64,000 nt of DNA from Locusta migratoria. Lineage: Eukaryota; Arthropoda; Insecta; Orthoptera; Acrididae. The stretch lies in contig CM048750.1 in NCBI GenBank assembly GCA_026315105.1, forward strand, positions 165,258,549 to 165,322,548, read 5' to 3'. Both the position numbers and the translations under genes were made by a program. Below are positions 54,603-64,000 of the stretch, one piece after another. The notes under the pieces are model-generated. The model saw nothing but the letters and a program-made list of their open reading frames with translations. It was not told where the DNA came from and searched no databases. The first letter of the stretch is position 1; each line of letters starts with the position of its first letter.

Positions 54603-55606
54603 GAATATGAGTTTGCAGAATATACTTTACTGTTGGAAGGTCAGCGAACTGAAACATGTTTCAGAATGAAAATAACAGTCTCGTTATCTTATTATTGTGT
54701 TTCACACTATTTAAATTTAAAATGAAAAATATGGTATTTGACACATGTGTAATCATATTTTTGACGAAAAAAGTATTTTTATTATTAATTTTCAATATTA
54801 TGTGAAGGACTGTTAATAATGATGTTTTCAACTGCATAAATATCACAAATTACATTTTGCTCGTTATGCACTCACTGTTAATTGACGATAACTGCCTCGG
54901 TACAATATGGCATTACAGGTACATGCTCCGTATGTCATACAGTAACTCTAGTTCTGGTATGGTATGGAAGGAAGGGCGAGGCGTGCACCTACCGTTAAGG
55001 AGGGGCGGCGTGTGATCAAGTACATGGTTTTAACCCCATAAAACCGCTTAAGACCGCTGAGACGCTGGTAGACAACGGTACAATGGGTAATTCCGTACAA
55101 GTGGGGCTGAGGCGAAAGGTAGGGCACGTCTTACTGAACCGTCTGGCAGATTATTGAAAGATAGACACCGTCTTAACTTAGAAATAAATATAACTGAAGG
55201 CGTTTACGATATCAGAAAAATTTGTCGCATATCATGAAACAACAATAATACTTTTAATATCTTGAATGACATAAAATTTAATTTTCACAATATCGGAAAA
55301 TAAGAAAGATAAATTTACCAACTTTTGAATACGCCATAGAATTTCAAATTTACCTCAAGGTATCTCCGTGAAAGCAACACACTGGTATGTATCTATCAAA
55401 ACATTTATCACACATGTAAAATCGTATTTCTTCTGTAAACATAATCAGATCATCCTCCCCCTCCCCCACTGCAACAAGCATCAATGTCAACCTTGTCATC
55501 ATATTCTTGTAAATATTTAATGAGTATTTGTCTGTTTTGCAAGTAACTTCATGTAAATAGAGCGTGGTATCAGCGATCAATCTCATGAAGACCGGCATGT
55601 TTGAAA
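54603..55606. other. Anonymous AT-rich DNA
   Basis: No recognised gene or repeat. Confidence 0.4.
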
Positions 55607-55667
55607 TTCAAATCAAATGAAACTATCGGACCAAACTGCAAGGGTACTTTAACTAATTTATGCTAAT

Positions 55668-55725
<58 letters not shown>

Positions 55726-55826
55726 GCAAGCTCGAAGGAAAACTTGAACCTACGACAGGAGCAGACGCCCACAACGCTCACTCCGCAGTAAGACGCCTTA
55801 GAGCTCTCGGCTACTTCCTCGTGGCA
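55607..55826 (-). mobile_element. tRNA-derived SINE, minus, older subfamily, with (CA)n expansion
   Basis: ATCGGACCAAACTGCAAGGG tail, (CA)n at 55673-55724 in place of the usual short ACACACAC, then a degraded B box (ACTTGAACCTACGACAGG) and head CTCGGCTACTTCCTCGTGGC. The microsatellite is at the same body position as in 8711-8899. Confidence 0.85.
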
Positions 55827-57220
55827 GACTTGTTTATTTATTTACTGAGAATAAACCGTCCCAAAGTGACAAAGTTTATAACTTTCGTATTTAATACTGT
55901 CAGAATATTACGTTAGTGTGGAAGTGGCCCAAGTTTAGTCGGAACAAGTCTTTGATATTAATAACTTTTGATAAGTATCGCTATCAGCCAATTCGATAGT
56001 GGATAGGCAGAAGACTACTGTGGTTAAGTAAAATAATTGTGTTGTTCGTTAGGAGGGCTGCTTGGGTGTATAACAACACTCTATGTCTCGTCTTGAAAGA
56101 AGAAAAACCTGGCACGATACTTTAAGTGCTTCGTTTGCGCGCCAAACAGGCACTTTGTCGGAGCTTTAACTTTGTGAAGGGCTAACGAGTGCAAGTTTAA
56201 GAACTTTAATTTTTTCTGAATTGATTACGGAATTGTAACTGAAGAGTGTATGCGATTCTTCACGAGTCTTTCTACGTTATTTGTTGGACTACATAGGGAA
56301 CTATTCTGAGCTTGTGTGATCGCGAAGTGCATGTAGCGTCTGAGCGTCGTTAATTATTATTTAATTGGGGATTTTGTTACAATTTTCATGAGGCAGTTAA
56401 TTCTTCCGTTAATTTTATAAGGTTTATTTCTAATTCATTACTTTTGTTCGGAGAAACATTACTCATCTGAGCCATATGGCGTTGTCGACATCATTTGCAA
56501 AGATTAGCATTAAGTATGTTTCATTAATTATTTACCATTACTTTATATTTCATGATTGTTTTCAAATAGCCTCTGCATGTAGTGTTTGACTGTAGGATGG
56601 CAGATACAAGATACTATCTCCAGCTATAGCAGTTGCTGGACATGATAGCGGAAATAATAGCCTTGGCGAAAATTCTGGAGGAAAATTTTCGTTACTGTAG
56701 CGAAATTTGGTAACTACTTAATCTGTCTAATATTACTATTAATGCCACTGGTATTTCAGTTCTAATAGCACATACTTCGTATTCTAGATTCTCTTTCTCT
56801 CTCTATCTTGCTGACTTTCTACAAATTAATCTATAGAACTTTCCTGATGTGGTTTACACATCAATGGCTGCAAGATATCAAAAGTCTGACATATTGACAA
56901 GGCATTTATCGAAAGCTACACAGTTGCATCTTCCATTTTTCAAAAATATTTTTCCAATACTCACGAAAAACGTTACTAATCATAACTGAATATTTCAGAC
57001 TGTTAATGGTAATTTCTCCAGCATTTGTTTACACAAGACACTTTCGTTTCTCCAGAGAAAGAAATTAATCCAGAGTGAGTGGGAAAGATAGGTTTGGCGT
57101 GGTTCTGCTTCAGAAATTACGTAATGAGTAATTAATGTTATACATTGGAATTTAGTTTCAAAAAAGGAATATGTGGTATTGACCAAATGTATATATTGTA
57201 TTGGATATTCAAAATATATT
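55827..57220. other. Anonymous AT-rich DNA
   Basis: No recognised feature. Confidence 0.4.
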
Positions 57221-57289
57221 GAAGAGGGTTGGAACCTAAATAGTGGCAACTATTTATTCACAAGAGATACAAAAGCGTTACACATTTGC

Positions 57290-58014
57290 ACCTATTACTG
57301 TACTTCAAAGTAGTCACCAGCGTTGTATAGTACCCGTTACCAGCGACGTAGAAGGCGTAGTATACCATTAGCAGAGCGTGTTCTGTTGAGCCGGCCGCGG
57401 TGGCCGAGAAGACTGAGGCGCTCCAGTCTGCACGGTCTGTACGGTCACTACGGTCGGGGATTCGAATCCCCCCTCGGGCATGGATATTTGTGCCGTCCTT
57501 AGTATAAGGTAGTTGATAAGTAGTTTGTAAGTTTAGGGACTGATGACCCCGTAGTTAAGTCCCATAAGCTTAACAAACATTTGAACATTTTTTTGTTCTG
57601 TTGATGGTGCGAATGGAGCTGTCTACTACCTATCGAATCTCTGAAAGAGTTATGAAGCGAGCCAAGAGGTTCCTCAATGTTCGGAGTCAAAGTCACAAGG
57701 ACGTACGTCCGGGGAATATGGTAGATGGTACAGAACTTTCCAGTCCCATCGACCGAACAGAGCAGCTGCAACTTGCACTGTTTGCGTCCGGTCTCGTGGG
57801 CGAGCTCACGAATCGTCTGGCATCGATCACTGTTCTTTAATGCGGCAACAGTATGCACTTCTTCAGAAACACTGGACGATCTGCCCAATGCATGTCTGCC
57901 ACAGTTTGCCTGCCTGCCGACGCGCCACTGTTCTGTACGGCAATGTCGATTTCCCGCACGCCTCTTGAAGACCTCGATGACACTGTCGTGCTGTACGATC
58001 TCTGGCACATTCAA
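57290..58014 (-). pseudogene. Mariner-like transposase pseudogene
   Basis: Minus strand from about 58014. The N-terminal part includes SEEVHTVAALKNSDRCQTIR then ELAHETG, matching the second helix-turn-helix linker of mariner-type transposases. The 3' end (57291-57345), after the SINE, encodes VLYNAGDYFEVQ and a stop, a known C-terminus in one mariner-like family. The DDE catalytic core is missing and frames are broken. Confidence 0.7.
57390..57593 (+). mobile_element. tRNA-derived SINE, plus, 11-bp TSD
   Basis: Flanked by TGTTCTGTTGA (57379-57389; 57594-57604). Near-consensus younger copy (GCCGGCCGCGGTGGCCGAGA head, GGATTCGAATCCCCCC, tail TTAACAAACATTTGAACATT plus T run). Confidence 0.96.
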
Positions 58015-58319
58015 TCTTGATCCAACACCGTTGTTCCTATTTCGTAAACATAGTGACAGCGTTCGTTAGACCGCTCGATCACAAGTGACTGTGTTTCCAT
58101 TGATTGTGCGCATGCCGATGACATGGGACTGGTGAGTCCATTTGCTCGGAGGTAAGGTAGGTAAGTCAATAACTTGTGCTATCAGTAACAATAGTAGATT
58201 CCATTGCGTAGTGTCTTCACAGCAGTGTTGCCACTATTTAAGTTCCAACCTTCTTATAAACTGGTGTCATAATTGCACTTATGTCACCTTTTTCCTGGTA
58301 AGGTTGTAAGTTTCTTTAC

Positions 58320-58955
58320 AAAATCAATCAAACGTGAAGGCTGTAAACTCCACAAAATACCTAGGAATTACTATTACTTCAGATTTAAATTGGAAAGAAC
58401 ACGTAGATAATGTCGTGGGAAAGGCGGACCAGAGACTGCGTTTTATTGCCAGAACCCTTAAAACATGCAACAGAACTACAAAAGAAACTGCATACACTTC
58501 GCTTGTCCGTCCATTTTTGGAGTATTACTGCCCAGTGTGGCATCGTTATCAAGTGGCTTTGACGGAGGACATCGAAAGAGACCAAAGAAGGGCAGCTCGT
58601 TTCGTATTGTCACGATACAGGGGAGACAGCGTTACGGAAATGATACAGGATCTGGGATGGAAATCATTACAACAACGACGCTTATCGCTGCGGCGTGGGC
58701 TACTTACGAAACTCCAATCGCCAACATTCTCCTCCGAATGCGGAAAATTTATTGTTGACTCCCACTTACATTGGCAGAAATGAACATCAGAATAAAATAC
58801 GAGAAATCAGAGCTCGAACGGAGAGATTCAGGTGTTCTATCTTCCCGGGCGCTGTTCGAGAATGGAATGGAAGATAAATAGTATAATGGTGGTTCGATGA
58901 ACCCTCTGCCAGGCAGTTAAATGTGATTTGCAGAGTATCCCATATAGATGTATAT
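58320..58955 (+). pseudogene. CR1/Jockey-group LINE 3' end
   Basis: A 150-codon open frame (58334-58780) encodes STKYLGITITSDLNWKEHVD, TTKETAYTSLVRPFLEYYCP, then RRAARFVLSRYRGDSVTEMI and SLQQRRLSLRRGLLTKLQSP. After a one-base shift it continues NEHQNKIREIRARTERFRCS and FPGAVREWNGR. It ends with GTGATTTGCAGAGTATCCCA and ATAGATGTATATC. It is the best-preserved 3' end of this family here, about 5-10% diverged by eye from 47331-48966. 5' truncated after the RT core. Confidence 0.9.
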
Positions 58956-58959
58956 CAAA

Positions 58960-59172
58960 TGTTAATGAAATGCTAGAATGTTTCCATGTGTATGATAACT
59001 GTATGAACTTGAATATGTAAGTCCACCTCTTCACGCTGCCAACACTGATTATAAATTCTGTTTTGAAGGAATTCCTAGGTTTCAGATGTTTGGGGAAAAT
59101 TTGCCGAATTTTTCAATAATTTTTTGTTTGCTATGGGGAAATGTAGAGTTTGCTTTTGTCACTCACTGTGAT
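58960..59172 (+). mobile_element. hAT 3' end relic
   Basis: CACCTCTTCACGCTGCCAAC, then TGTTTGGGGAAAA and GCTATGGGGAAA follow the order of the right end of the hAT at 24124-25471. It ends near GTCACTCACTGTG. The left side is missing. Confidence 0.6.
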
Positions 59173-59610
59173 AATTATGTTTTATTATAATGACATAGTG
59201 CACCTATGCACTTTAAATTGTTATATAACAACTGTTTGACATTACAAGATTATGGCCTTGTAAAATATTTTATTTGACCTGATGATGCTGACATAGTTCA
59301 GCGAAACCGGTCGTCGTTAATAAAAATTGATGATAAGCGATCTTGGCTATTTTATATCTTTTTACAATACAAATGTAGAAAAGTACATCTAGCAACCCCG
59401 CCTTAACGCTAAACGCATCGACACCACGCATTTGAAATATATCGTACTTTGTTCTATACTAACACCTTTCATTAATTAAATAATTCAGTTATTTCAAAAT
59501 TTGAGAACGTATTTGATTAGTATTGTAAATTTAAGTTGTTGGGCTCATTTTCTCGGAGTAAAACTTCCAGGTGCAAACTGAAACCTTCCTATAATTACGT
59601 AGGCTTCCGC
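59173..59610. other. Anonymous DNA with a hammerhead-like motif
   Basis: Contains the motif at 59274-59316, set in AT-rich sequence. No coding similarity. Confidence 0.4.
59274..59316 (+). ncRNA. Hammerhead ribozyme-like motif, well formed
   Basis: Stem I strand GAC, core CTGATGA, one T, stem II GCTGA...TCAGC (five perfect pairs), GAAAC, two loop bases, GGTC, then GTC closing stem I with a further T-G pair. All conserved core positions except the bulged T fit a type I hammerhead of the Penelope kind. Confidence 0.62.
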
Positions 59611-59687
59611 GGCCAGAATCACATGACATAAAAGTTTTCTGGGTGTTGTACCGCTTCATGATGTAAGAAGGCTATTACTTTAATAAC

Positions 59688-59724
59688 CGACGTTTCGACC
59701 AACATTACAGTAGCCTTCATCTGG
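59688..59724 (-). ncRNA. Degenerate hammerhead-like motif, left arm
   Basis: Minus strand: CAGATGA in place of CTGATGA, a GGC...-type stem II, then CGAAACGTCGG. The core U is replaced, so it is probably inactive. Confidence 0.4.
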
Positions 59725-60092
59725 GTATGTGAGCTGGTTGTTACTATACTTTATATTTACTTTTAAGTAGACATTACGTCATAATTTTTTAAAAATAGCG
59801 ATGTTATTGGTGGATTTTTGGCGCAAGAATGGAAACTTTCTTATGATAGGATGCTGTGGTGGAGGGAGTGGGGGTTAGCCGTTGCCTACTGTTTCTTGCG
59901 TAGCGAGACATGATTGGTGGTCATCGGCGAATGAGGTGAGGGCTTCCGTTTCTCTCCTGCTGGCCGTGGGCCGCGCGGCGGCAGTTGCTTACTAGTGACG
60001 CTCGCGTGTTGTGTTGTCAGTGCGGCCTATTTCGCTGTGATGGCTGGTAGCCAGGAGGGGACAAGCCCGAGTCTATCTTCTCTGTTCATGTT

Positions 60093-60535
60093 CAGAGATC
60101 GGATTGATCAACATCTTCGCCGGGTTGGTGTCCAGCCTTTCTTCTATAGTAGTCACAAGATCCAGGATGTACTTGGTTCTACAAAGGACAAGATTGAGGC
60201 ACTACACGCATCAGGAGTATACGAGTTGGAATGGGAGTGTGGGGAAGTATACATAGGTGAGTCAGGGCGGGCAGTGGCAACACGCATACGCGAACATGAA
60301 TGCTACATTCGATTAGGCCAACACAATAAATTTGCAGTAGAGGAACACCAGCAATACTGCAGCAAAAAGATAAAAACGATGCCAGAATACTCGCCAAGCA
60401 ACCAGGGATGGTTAAACGGAAGATAAGGGAAGCCATCGAAATTGTAAAACACCCTAATAACATGAACAGAGAAGAAGGACTCAGGCCTGCCCCCTCCTGG
60501 CTACCAGCCATCACAGCGAAATAGGCCGCACTGAC
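60093..60535 (+). pseudogene. Penelope-like element GIY-YIG endonuclease region
   Basis: The centre encodes an RT C-terminal remnant (KIQDVLGSTKDKIEALHASG) running into a GIY-YIG domain: GVYELEWECGEVYIGESGRA (60214-60272), TRIREHECYIRLGQHNK, and AVEEHQQYC. After a frameshift near 60385, KIREAIEIVKHPNNMNREEG follows and runs into the right arm up to about 60525. The GVY...VYIGESGR signature and R...EH are intact, but the frame is broken. The RT core is absent. Confidence 0.88.
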
Positions 60536-60832
60536 AACACAACACGCGAGCGTCACTAGTAAGCAACTGCCGCCGCGCGGCCCACGGCCAGCAGGAGAGA
60601 AACGGAAGCCCTCACCCCATTCGCCGATGAACGCCAATCATGTCTCGCTATACAAGAAGCAATAGGCAACGGCTAACACTCACTCCCTCCACCTCAGCAT
60701 CCTATCATATTAAAGTTCCATTCTTCCGCCAAAAAGCCACCAATAACATCGCTGCTTTTTAAAAAATTATGACATAATGTCTAATTGAAAGTAAATATAA
60801 AGTATAGTAACAACCAGCTCACATCAGTATAC

Positions 60833-60873
60833 CCAGATGAAGGCCACTGTAACGTTGGCCGAAACGTCGGTTA
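60833..60873 (+). ncRNA. Degenerate hammerhead-like motif, right arm
   Basis: CAGATGA, stem II GGCC...GGCC, GAAACGTCGG. Inverted counterpart of 59688-59724. Confidence 0.4.
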
Positions 60874-60945
60874 TTAAAGTAATAGCCTTCTTACATCATG
60901 ACACGGTACAACACCCAGAAAACTTATATGTCATCTGAAAGCTTC

Positions 60946-61460
60946 CTCTGTTTTAATACAGAGTGCTAATATCTTTACTTGAATAGATAATTTATTTTAT
61001 TTGTATAGAATTCCCTTCTTTACTAGGATATATTTCAGTACCATAAATACAAAGAAATTACAATAGTCCGACACTCAGGTCGTCTCTTTGAAAGGCTCTG
61101 AGAAGATTGTGGGGCAGGCGTCTGGCGGTAGCAAGGGGCCGGAGGATCGTCACTCCCTGAGACGGGACGCCGGCGTAACAGGAGCCGTCTCCCGGGTCCT
61201 GAGAGTCCCCCTGGGACCGACCCGCTGATAGCAGACCCCGGGGACGTGAATAATGCAGGCGCAATCAGGCCGCCGAGCCGCGCCGTGTTTCTGCAGGCAT
61301 ACCAACCGCTACAAAGCTGCCCAAACAATTCCCCACACCTCAATCAATCGCGCTGCCAAATACTCGCCTGCTCTATTTATATGGTCACCGATAGCTTTTG
61401 GATTAAAGAACTTGAAATCAAACCACAACAGCTGATGTTTGATGAATTGTAACAATAACT
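60946..61460. other. GC-rich segment with minus-strand TATA box
   Basis: 61070-61330 is strongly GC-rich within AT-rich surroundings. A minus-strand ATATAAATAG lies at 61373-61382, about 40 bp from the GC-rich part. This could be an LTR or promoter fragment. No ORF of recognisable function follows. Confidence 0.35.
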
Positions 61461-61682
61461 TTAACCCTTAAGTGACCAAATTATTTCCAGTAGTTGTAGA
61501 ATTTTTATGAATACTTTATTGGGCTAAGAAGCCATACATAATATCATAGTTCAAATCTTGAACGTGAGATTTTTGCCTACAGGTATACAAAAATTAGTGG
61601 GAACTATTGTTCCCACCGAACTTTGGAATAACTGGATTTGATAATTTTGACCTGTATTTCTTTAGTACAAAAAGCATATTAA

Positions 61683-62025
61683 CCATTAACTGCCCTGGCG
61701 AATGTAGATAACTTCCATTTCCTGGCGGGGTATTTTTGACCACAAATTATTGGGGTAAATGTAATTGTAAATAACTTTTTGAGTGTAAAGCATTTATTTT
61801 CTAGTTAATATCAAATTGTCAAGGTAAACAAATTTATTTAAACATAGAAGTAACCACAAAGAAATTATTTTAAAAGATTTTAATTTATCTGACGTATTTT
61901 AATTCACACAAAATTTGTTTTCATTAGAAAGAGGTTATTTTCCGTGTTTTGCACTTCTGAAGGCATGGTTCTTGCCATATGAAAACACAAAATATGATTT
62001 GCGAACCAATTTGTTTAAATTCCTA

Positions 62026-62076
<51 letters not shown>

Positions 62077-62220
62077 GTTTTAAATATGTACAAAAATATG
62101 TTGGTTACCTTCTTTAGACTTGGCAGCTTTCGTAAAAGCTCCCCACCATGTCACCTAGCGAATAAATATTAAAATAAAATCTCTTTGGGTCAAATATGAC
62201 CCCGCCAGGGCAGTTAAGGG
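61683..62220. mobile_element. Nested TTAA-flanked MITE inside piggyBac-like element
   Basis: TTAA at 61679-61682 and 62221-62224. The ends CCATTAACTGCCCTGGCG and CGCCAGGGCAGTTAAGGG match at 17 of 18 bases as inverted repeats. A GGGGT...TTTGACC / GGTCAAATATGACCCC extension lies inside. The body is 538 bp, AT-rich, with (TA)22 at 62029-62073, and has no transposase. TIR start and target fit a piggyBac-mobilised MITE. Confidence 0.92.
62029..62073 (+). repeat. (TA)n microsatellite
   Basis: About 22 TA units within the nested MITE. Confidence 0.97.
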
Positions 62221-62269
62221 TTAAACATTTGATTTACTTTTGTGTTAATTCATATTGTCCATTGTGTTC

Positions 62270-62810
62270 ACTAAGGTGACATGTTATGGAACATAGAGAA
62301 GCATGGTGCACGACAGTTGCTACACATTATTTTTGTTCTCTTTTCTTTGTTTTTGGTGCTACATTGGCGCCACCTTCTGTTTGTAGTACCTTTTGTTGTC
62401 AAATGAGTTCCAACTTTAGCCAGACGAACTTCATCTGGAACTCCAGACACGCCTCTTTTTAGTGTCTGAAAAGGAACAGGCCGAAAATGAGCTGCCTTCC
62501 CAAATGCAATCTAAATATTACCTGGTCTGTTTCTGTCTTTTGTAACTTCCACATAATGAAGGCATTGACAACTGACAAATCTACAAGAAAGAAAAATAGC
62601 TAGTCTGTGCCACCACTCCCATGAACGACGACCTAAACCATACTGTTCGCGCAGCTGATCAAATCGATCTACTATTGCCACAGCCAATGGGCAGAATACT
62701 TCATTTCTGCTTCGATCTTTGATTCTTCTCAAAACAGTTGTAATGTTTTTGGGATTGTGGTAATGCGTACAAAATTCTCAAAACCTCATCTGGCGTGAGT
62801 CCAAGCATTC
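62270..62810 (-). pseudogene. piggyBac transposase C-terminal pseudogene
   Basis: Minus strand. The block VAIVDRFDQLREQYGLGRRS and WEWWHRLAIFLSC (62580-62680) matches the piggyBac catalytic-core end (V-D-x-x-D...Y...R-x-x-x-x-W-W). In shifted frames, SGVPDEVRLAKVGTHLTTKG, then RWRQCSTKNKEKRTK and MCSNCRAPCFSMFH (62280-62370) form the cysteine-rich C-terminal domain (C-x-x-x...R-T-x-x-x-C-x-x-C). The N-terminal two thirds are missing, so the copy is dead. Confidence 0.9.
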
Positions 62811-63141
62811 CAAATAATAAGAAACAATAACGATGCCGATTACACAACGATACACACTGCACTTCACACTCTAATTTACCTTGTAATGTTTATGTATTTT
62901 CATTGATATCCAGCAAATATACATGAATACTATCCCTCTCGTAAATATAAAAGTAGACAAATACAACACAAGTCACTTCACACGTAGAAATATAACCATT
63001 TTCGCGCACATGTTGGCAATCTATATTCAGTTACACTAACAGACATGGTAGCACAAGTTAGAAGTGGGAACATGGATTACTACTGAACTTATAGCGAGAA
63101 CAAATCAGTTGGAACTATAGTTCCCACTGGTCACTAAAGGG

Positions 63142-64000
63142 TTAAGGGGGACGTCCACAAAAATTACCAAAACTGTGAAATTTTTTTAATGGCTACGTGG
63201 TATGTAATTTAAATTACCAAATATTACGTTCCAATTCACCTTCTAAATGCGAAAATAAAATTGTAATAGCTTTCACAGTGTCACGCCTTCTTCATTGTTT
63301 TTATTTCTCTCGTATTATCTGCTTATGTGGAGTTTTCTTTTCAATTTTGTACAAGCAGAATGCAGGGAATATCCGTATACTACATCAAGAAGGCTGTGAA
63401 ATAACAGCTGTCCCAAGAAATGTGTTCATGGCAAAACGCCGAATGCTAATTAGTCTGTGAAGGCCCTCATCTGATAAAGTTGTCCCAAAACTACATTTTT
63501 CTCATCCAAGGTAGTTGCAGTTGATGATGCAGTTATTAACTTTAATGGTGGCAGCTCAGACAGAATAAGAGTCTTGTAGAGAATGGGCTTCAAGCTCTGA
63601 GTTTTCACTCGCGACATCTTCGTGGGGATTTACACTCAACATATAATTGCAGCCATTAAATCCACTGAAGACTTTGTAGAGCAAACGAGACAGAAAAGAA
63701 GAAGCCAGAGGACATTCATTACAGATATGGAGCCTTTTGAAGGTTGTAATGTCAGCGAAAAAGACTGTTTAAGTTGAAAATTCATTATCTCAGAACCACC
63801 TTTTTCATTATTCAGCTACAGTTTTCTCCAAAACAGGAAAAGATTTGACTGCGATTTTTGGCATGTCTCTTTATACATGAGAAACATTTAAAGAGAGTGA
63901 ATATTTAATATCAGTCATGTACGTCAATCTAGAGAATGAAGAAAGTGGAATTTCTATGTGTAGTTTTTCAATTAAAAATAAGTACGCCTAAAACTTCGTT
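63142..64000 (+). mobile_element. Start of another TTAA-type element (provisional)
   Basis: TTAAGGGGGACGTCCAC begins immediately at the right TTAA of the piggyBac-like element. Its GGGGG...TCC start resembles the end near 10650-10668 and the left end at 9328. A basic frame (STEDFVEQTRQKRRSQRTFI near 63660-63720) recalls the Lys/Arg-rich relic at 9750-10204. The right end lies beyond the window, so this is a suggestion. Confidence 0.35.

Larger units (their letters stand above)
57222..58255 (-). mobile_element. Mariner-like transposon, TIRs ~28 bp, split by a SINE
   Basis: The left end (57223-57250) and right end (58227-58254) are inverted copies built on GGTTGGAAC...TAAATAGTGGCAAC with two differences. 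Excluding the SINE, the body is about 820 bp versus ~1.3 kb for a full mariner, so it is internally deleted. Transposase remnants are on the minus strand. Confidence 0.87.
59615..60945 (+). mobile_element. Penelope-like element 3' end between ~480-bp inverted arms
   Basis: The left arm (59615-60092) and right arm (60459-60945) are inverted copies. They share TTTTCTGGGTGTTGTACCG at the outer ends, the AACGTCGG-type block, GCCGCGCGGC, GACGCTCGCGTGTTGTG, and CTTCTCTGTTCATGTT at the inner ends. The unique centre encodes a PLE endonuclease. PLEs are known to have terminal repeats that may be inverted, so this is a 5'-truncated copy with its inverted leading repeat. Confidence 0.85.
61461..63145 (-). 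mobile_element. piggyBac-like transposon with TTAA target sites
   Basis: TTAA at 61461-61464 and 63142-63145 flank ends CCCTTAAGTGACCA (61465-61478) and TGGTCACTAAAGGG (63128-63141), which match as inverted repeats at 13 of 14 bases. A subterminal inverted pair (GGAACTATTGTTCCCAC; TTGGAACTATAGTTCCCACT) follows. The minus strand encodes a piggyBac transposase C-terminus. A second TTAA element is nested at 61683-62220. Confidence 0.92.

Overview
The window looks like gene-poor, repeat-dense nuclear DNA from a large insect genome. The organism is most likely polyneopteran, and the dominant ~200-bp tRNA-derived SINE and the companion repeats that end in AATCTGCCAGGAAGTTTC recall acridid Orthoptera. 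That assignment rests on memory of repeat families, not on a search. I found no host protein-coding gene, rRNA gene, functional tRNA gene or CRISPR array. Every recognisable coding stretch is a decayed transposon.

Layout. 1-4.4 kb: a minus-strand LINE pseudogene split by a minus-strand Penelope-like element (PLE), which is itself split by a small tRNA-like foldback, with hammerhead-ribozyme-bearing foldback sequence on both sides. 4.4-11.5 kb: SINEs, a CR1/Jockey-group LINE relic, and a Lys/Arg-rich transposon relic interrupted by a SINE. 11.6-13.4 kb: a second minus-strand LINE. 13.8-24 kb: repeats and anonymous AT-rich DNA. 24.1-25.5 kb: a hAT element with matching ends. 26-31 kb: tRNA-like foldback repeats and two IS630/Tc1/mariner relics. 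33-38.6 kb: another hammerhead foldback, a SINE inside a SINE, and a large palindromic TA-flanked element. 40 kb: a Harbinger relic. 42-44.3 kb: nested SINEs and an IS630-type relic ending at an (AT)n tract. 47.1-49.4 kb: a Tc1-like element hosting a LINE hosting a tRNA-SINE. 50.4-53.7 kb: a Ty3/gypsy relic invaded by an antisense PLE. 54.2-54.6 kb: a tRNA-like palindrome. 57.2-59.2 kb: a mariner-like element with a SINE inside, a LINE 3' end and a hAT end. 59.6-60.9 kb: a PLE 3' end between ~480-bp inverted arms. 61.5-63.1 kb: a piggyBac relic with a second TTAA element inside, abutting a third TTAA element at the right edge.

The value of the window is its insertion stratigraphy: many copies keep 6-16 bp target-site duplications, so an order of events can be read. 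The most interesting signal is a dispersed set of hammerhead-ribozyme-like motifs on PLE-related repeats; two of them have complementary stem I sequences that differ between copies. A second theme is palindromic foldback elements that carry tRNA-like B-box segments.
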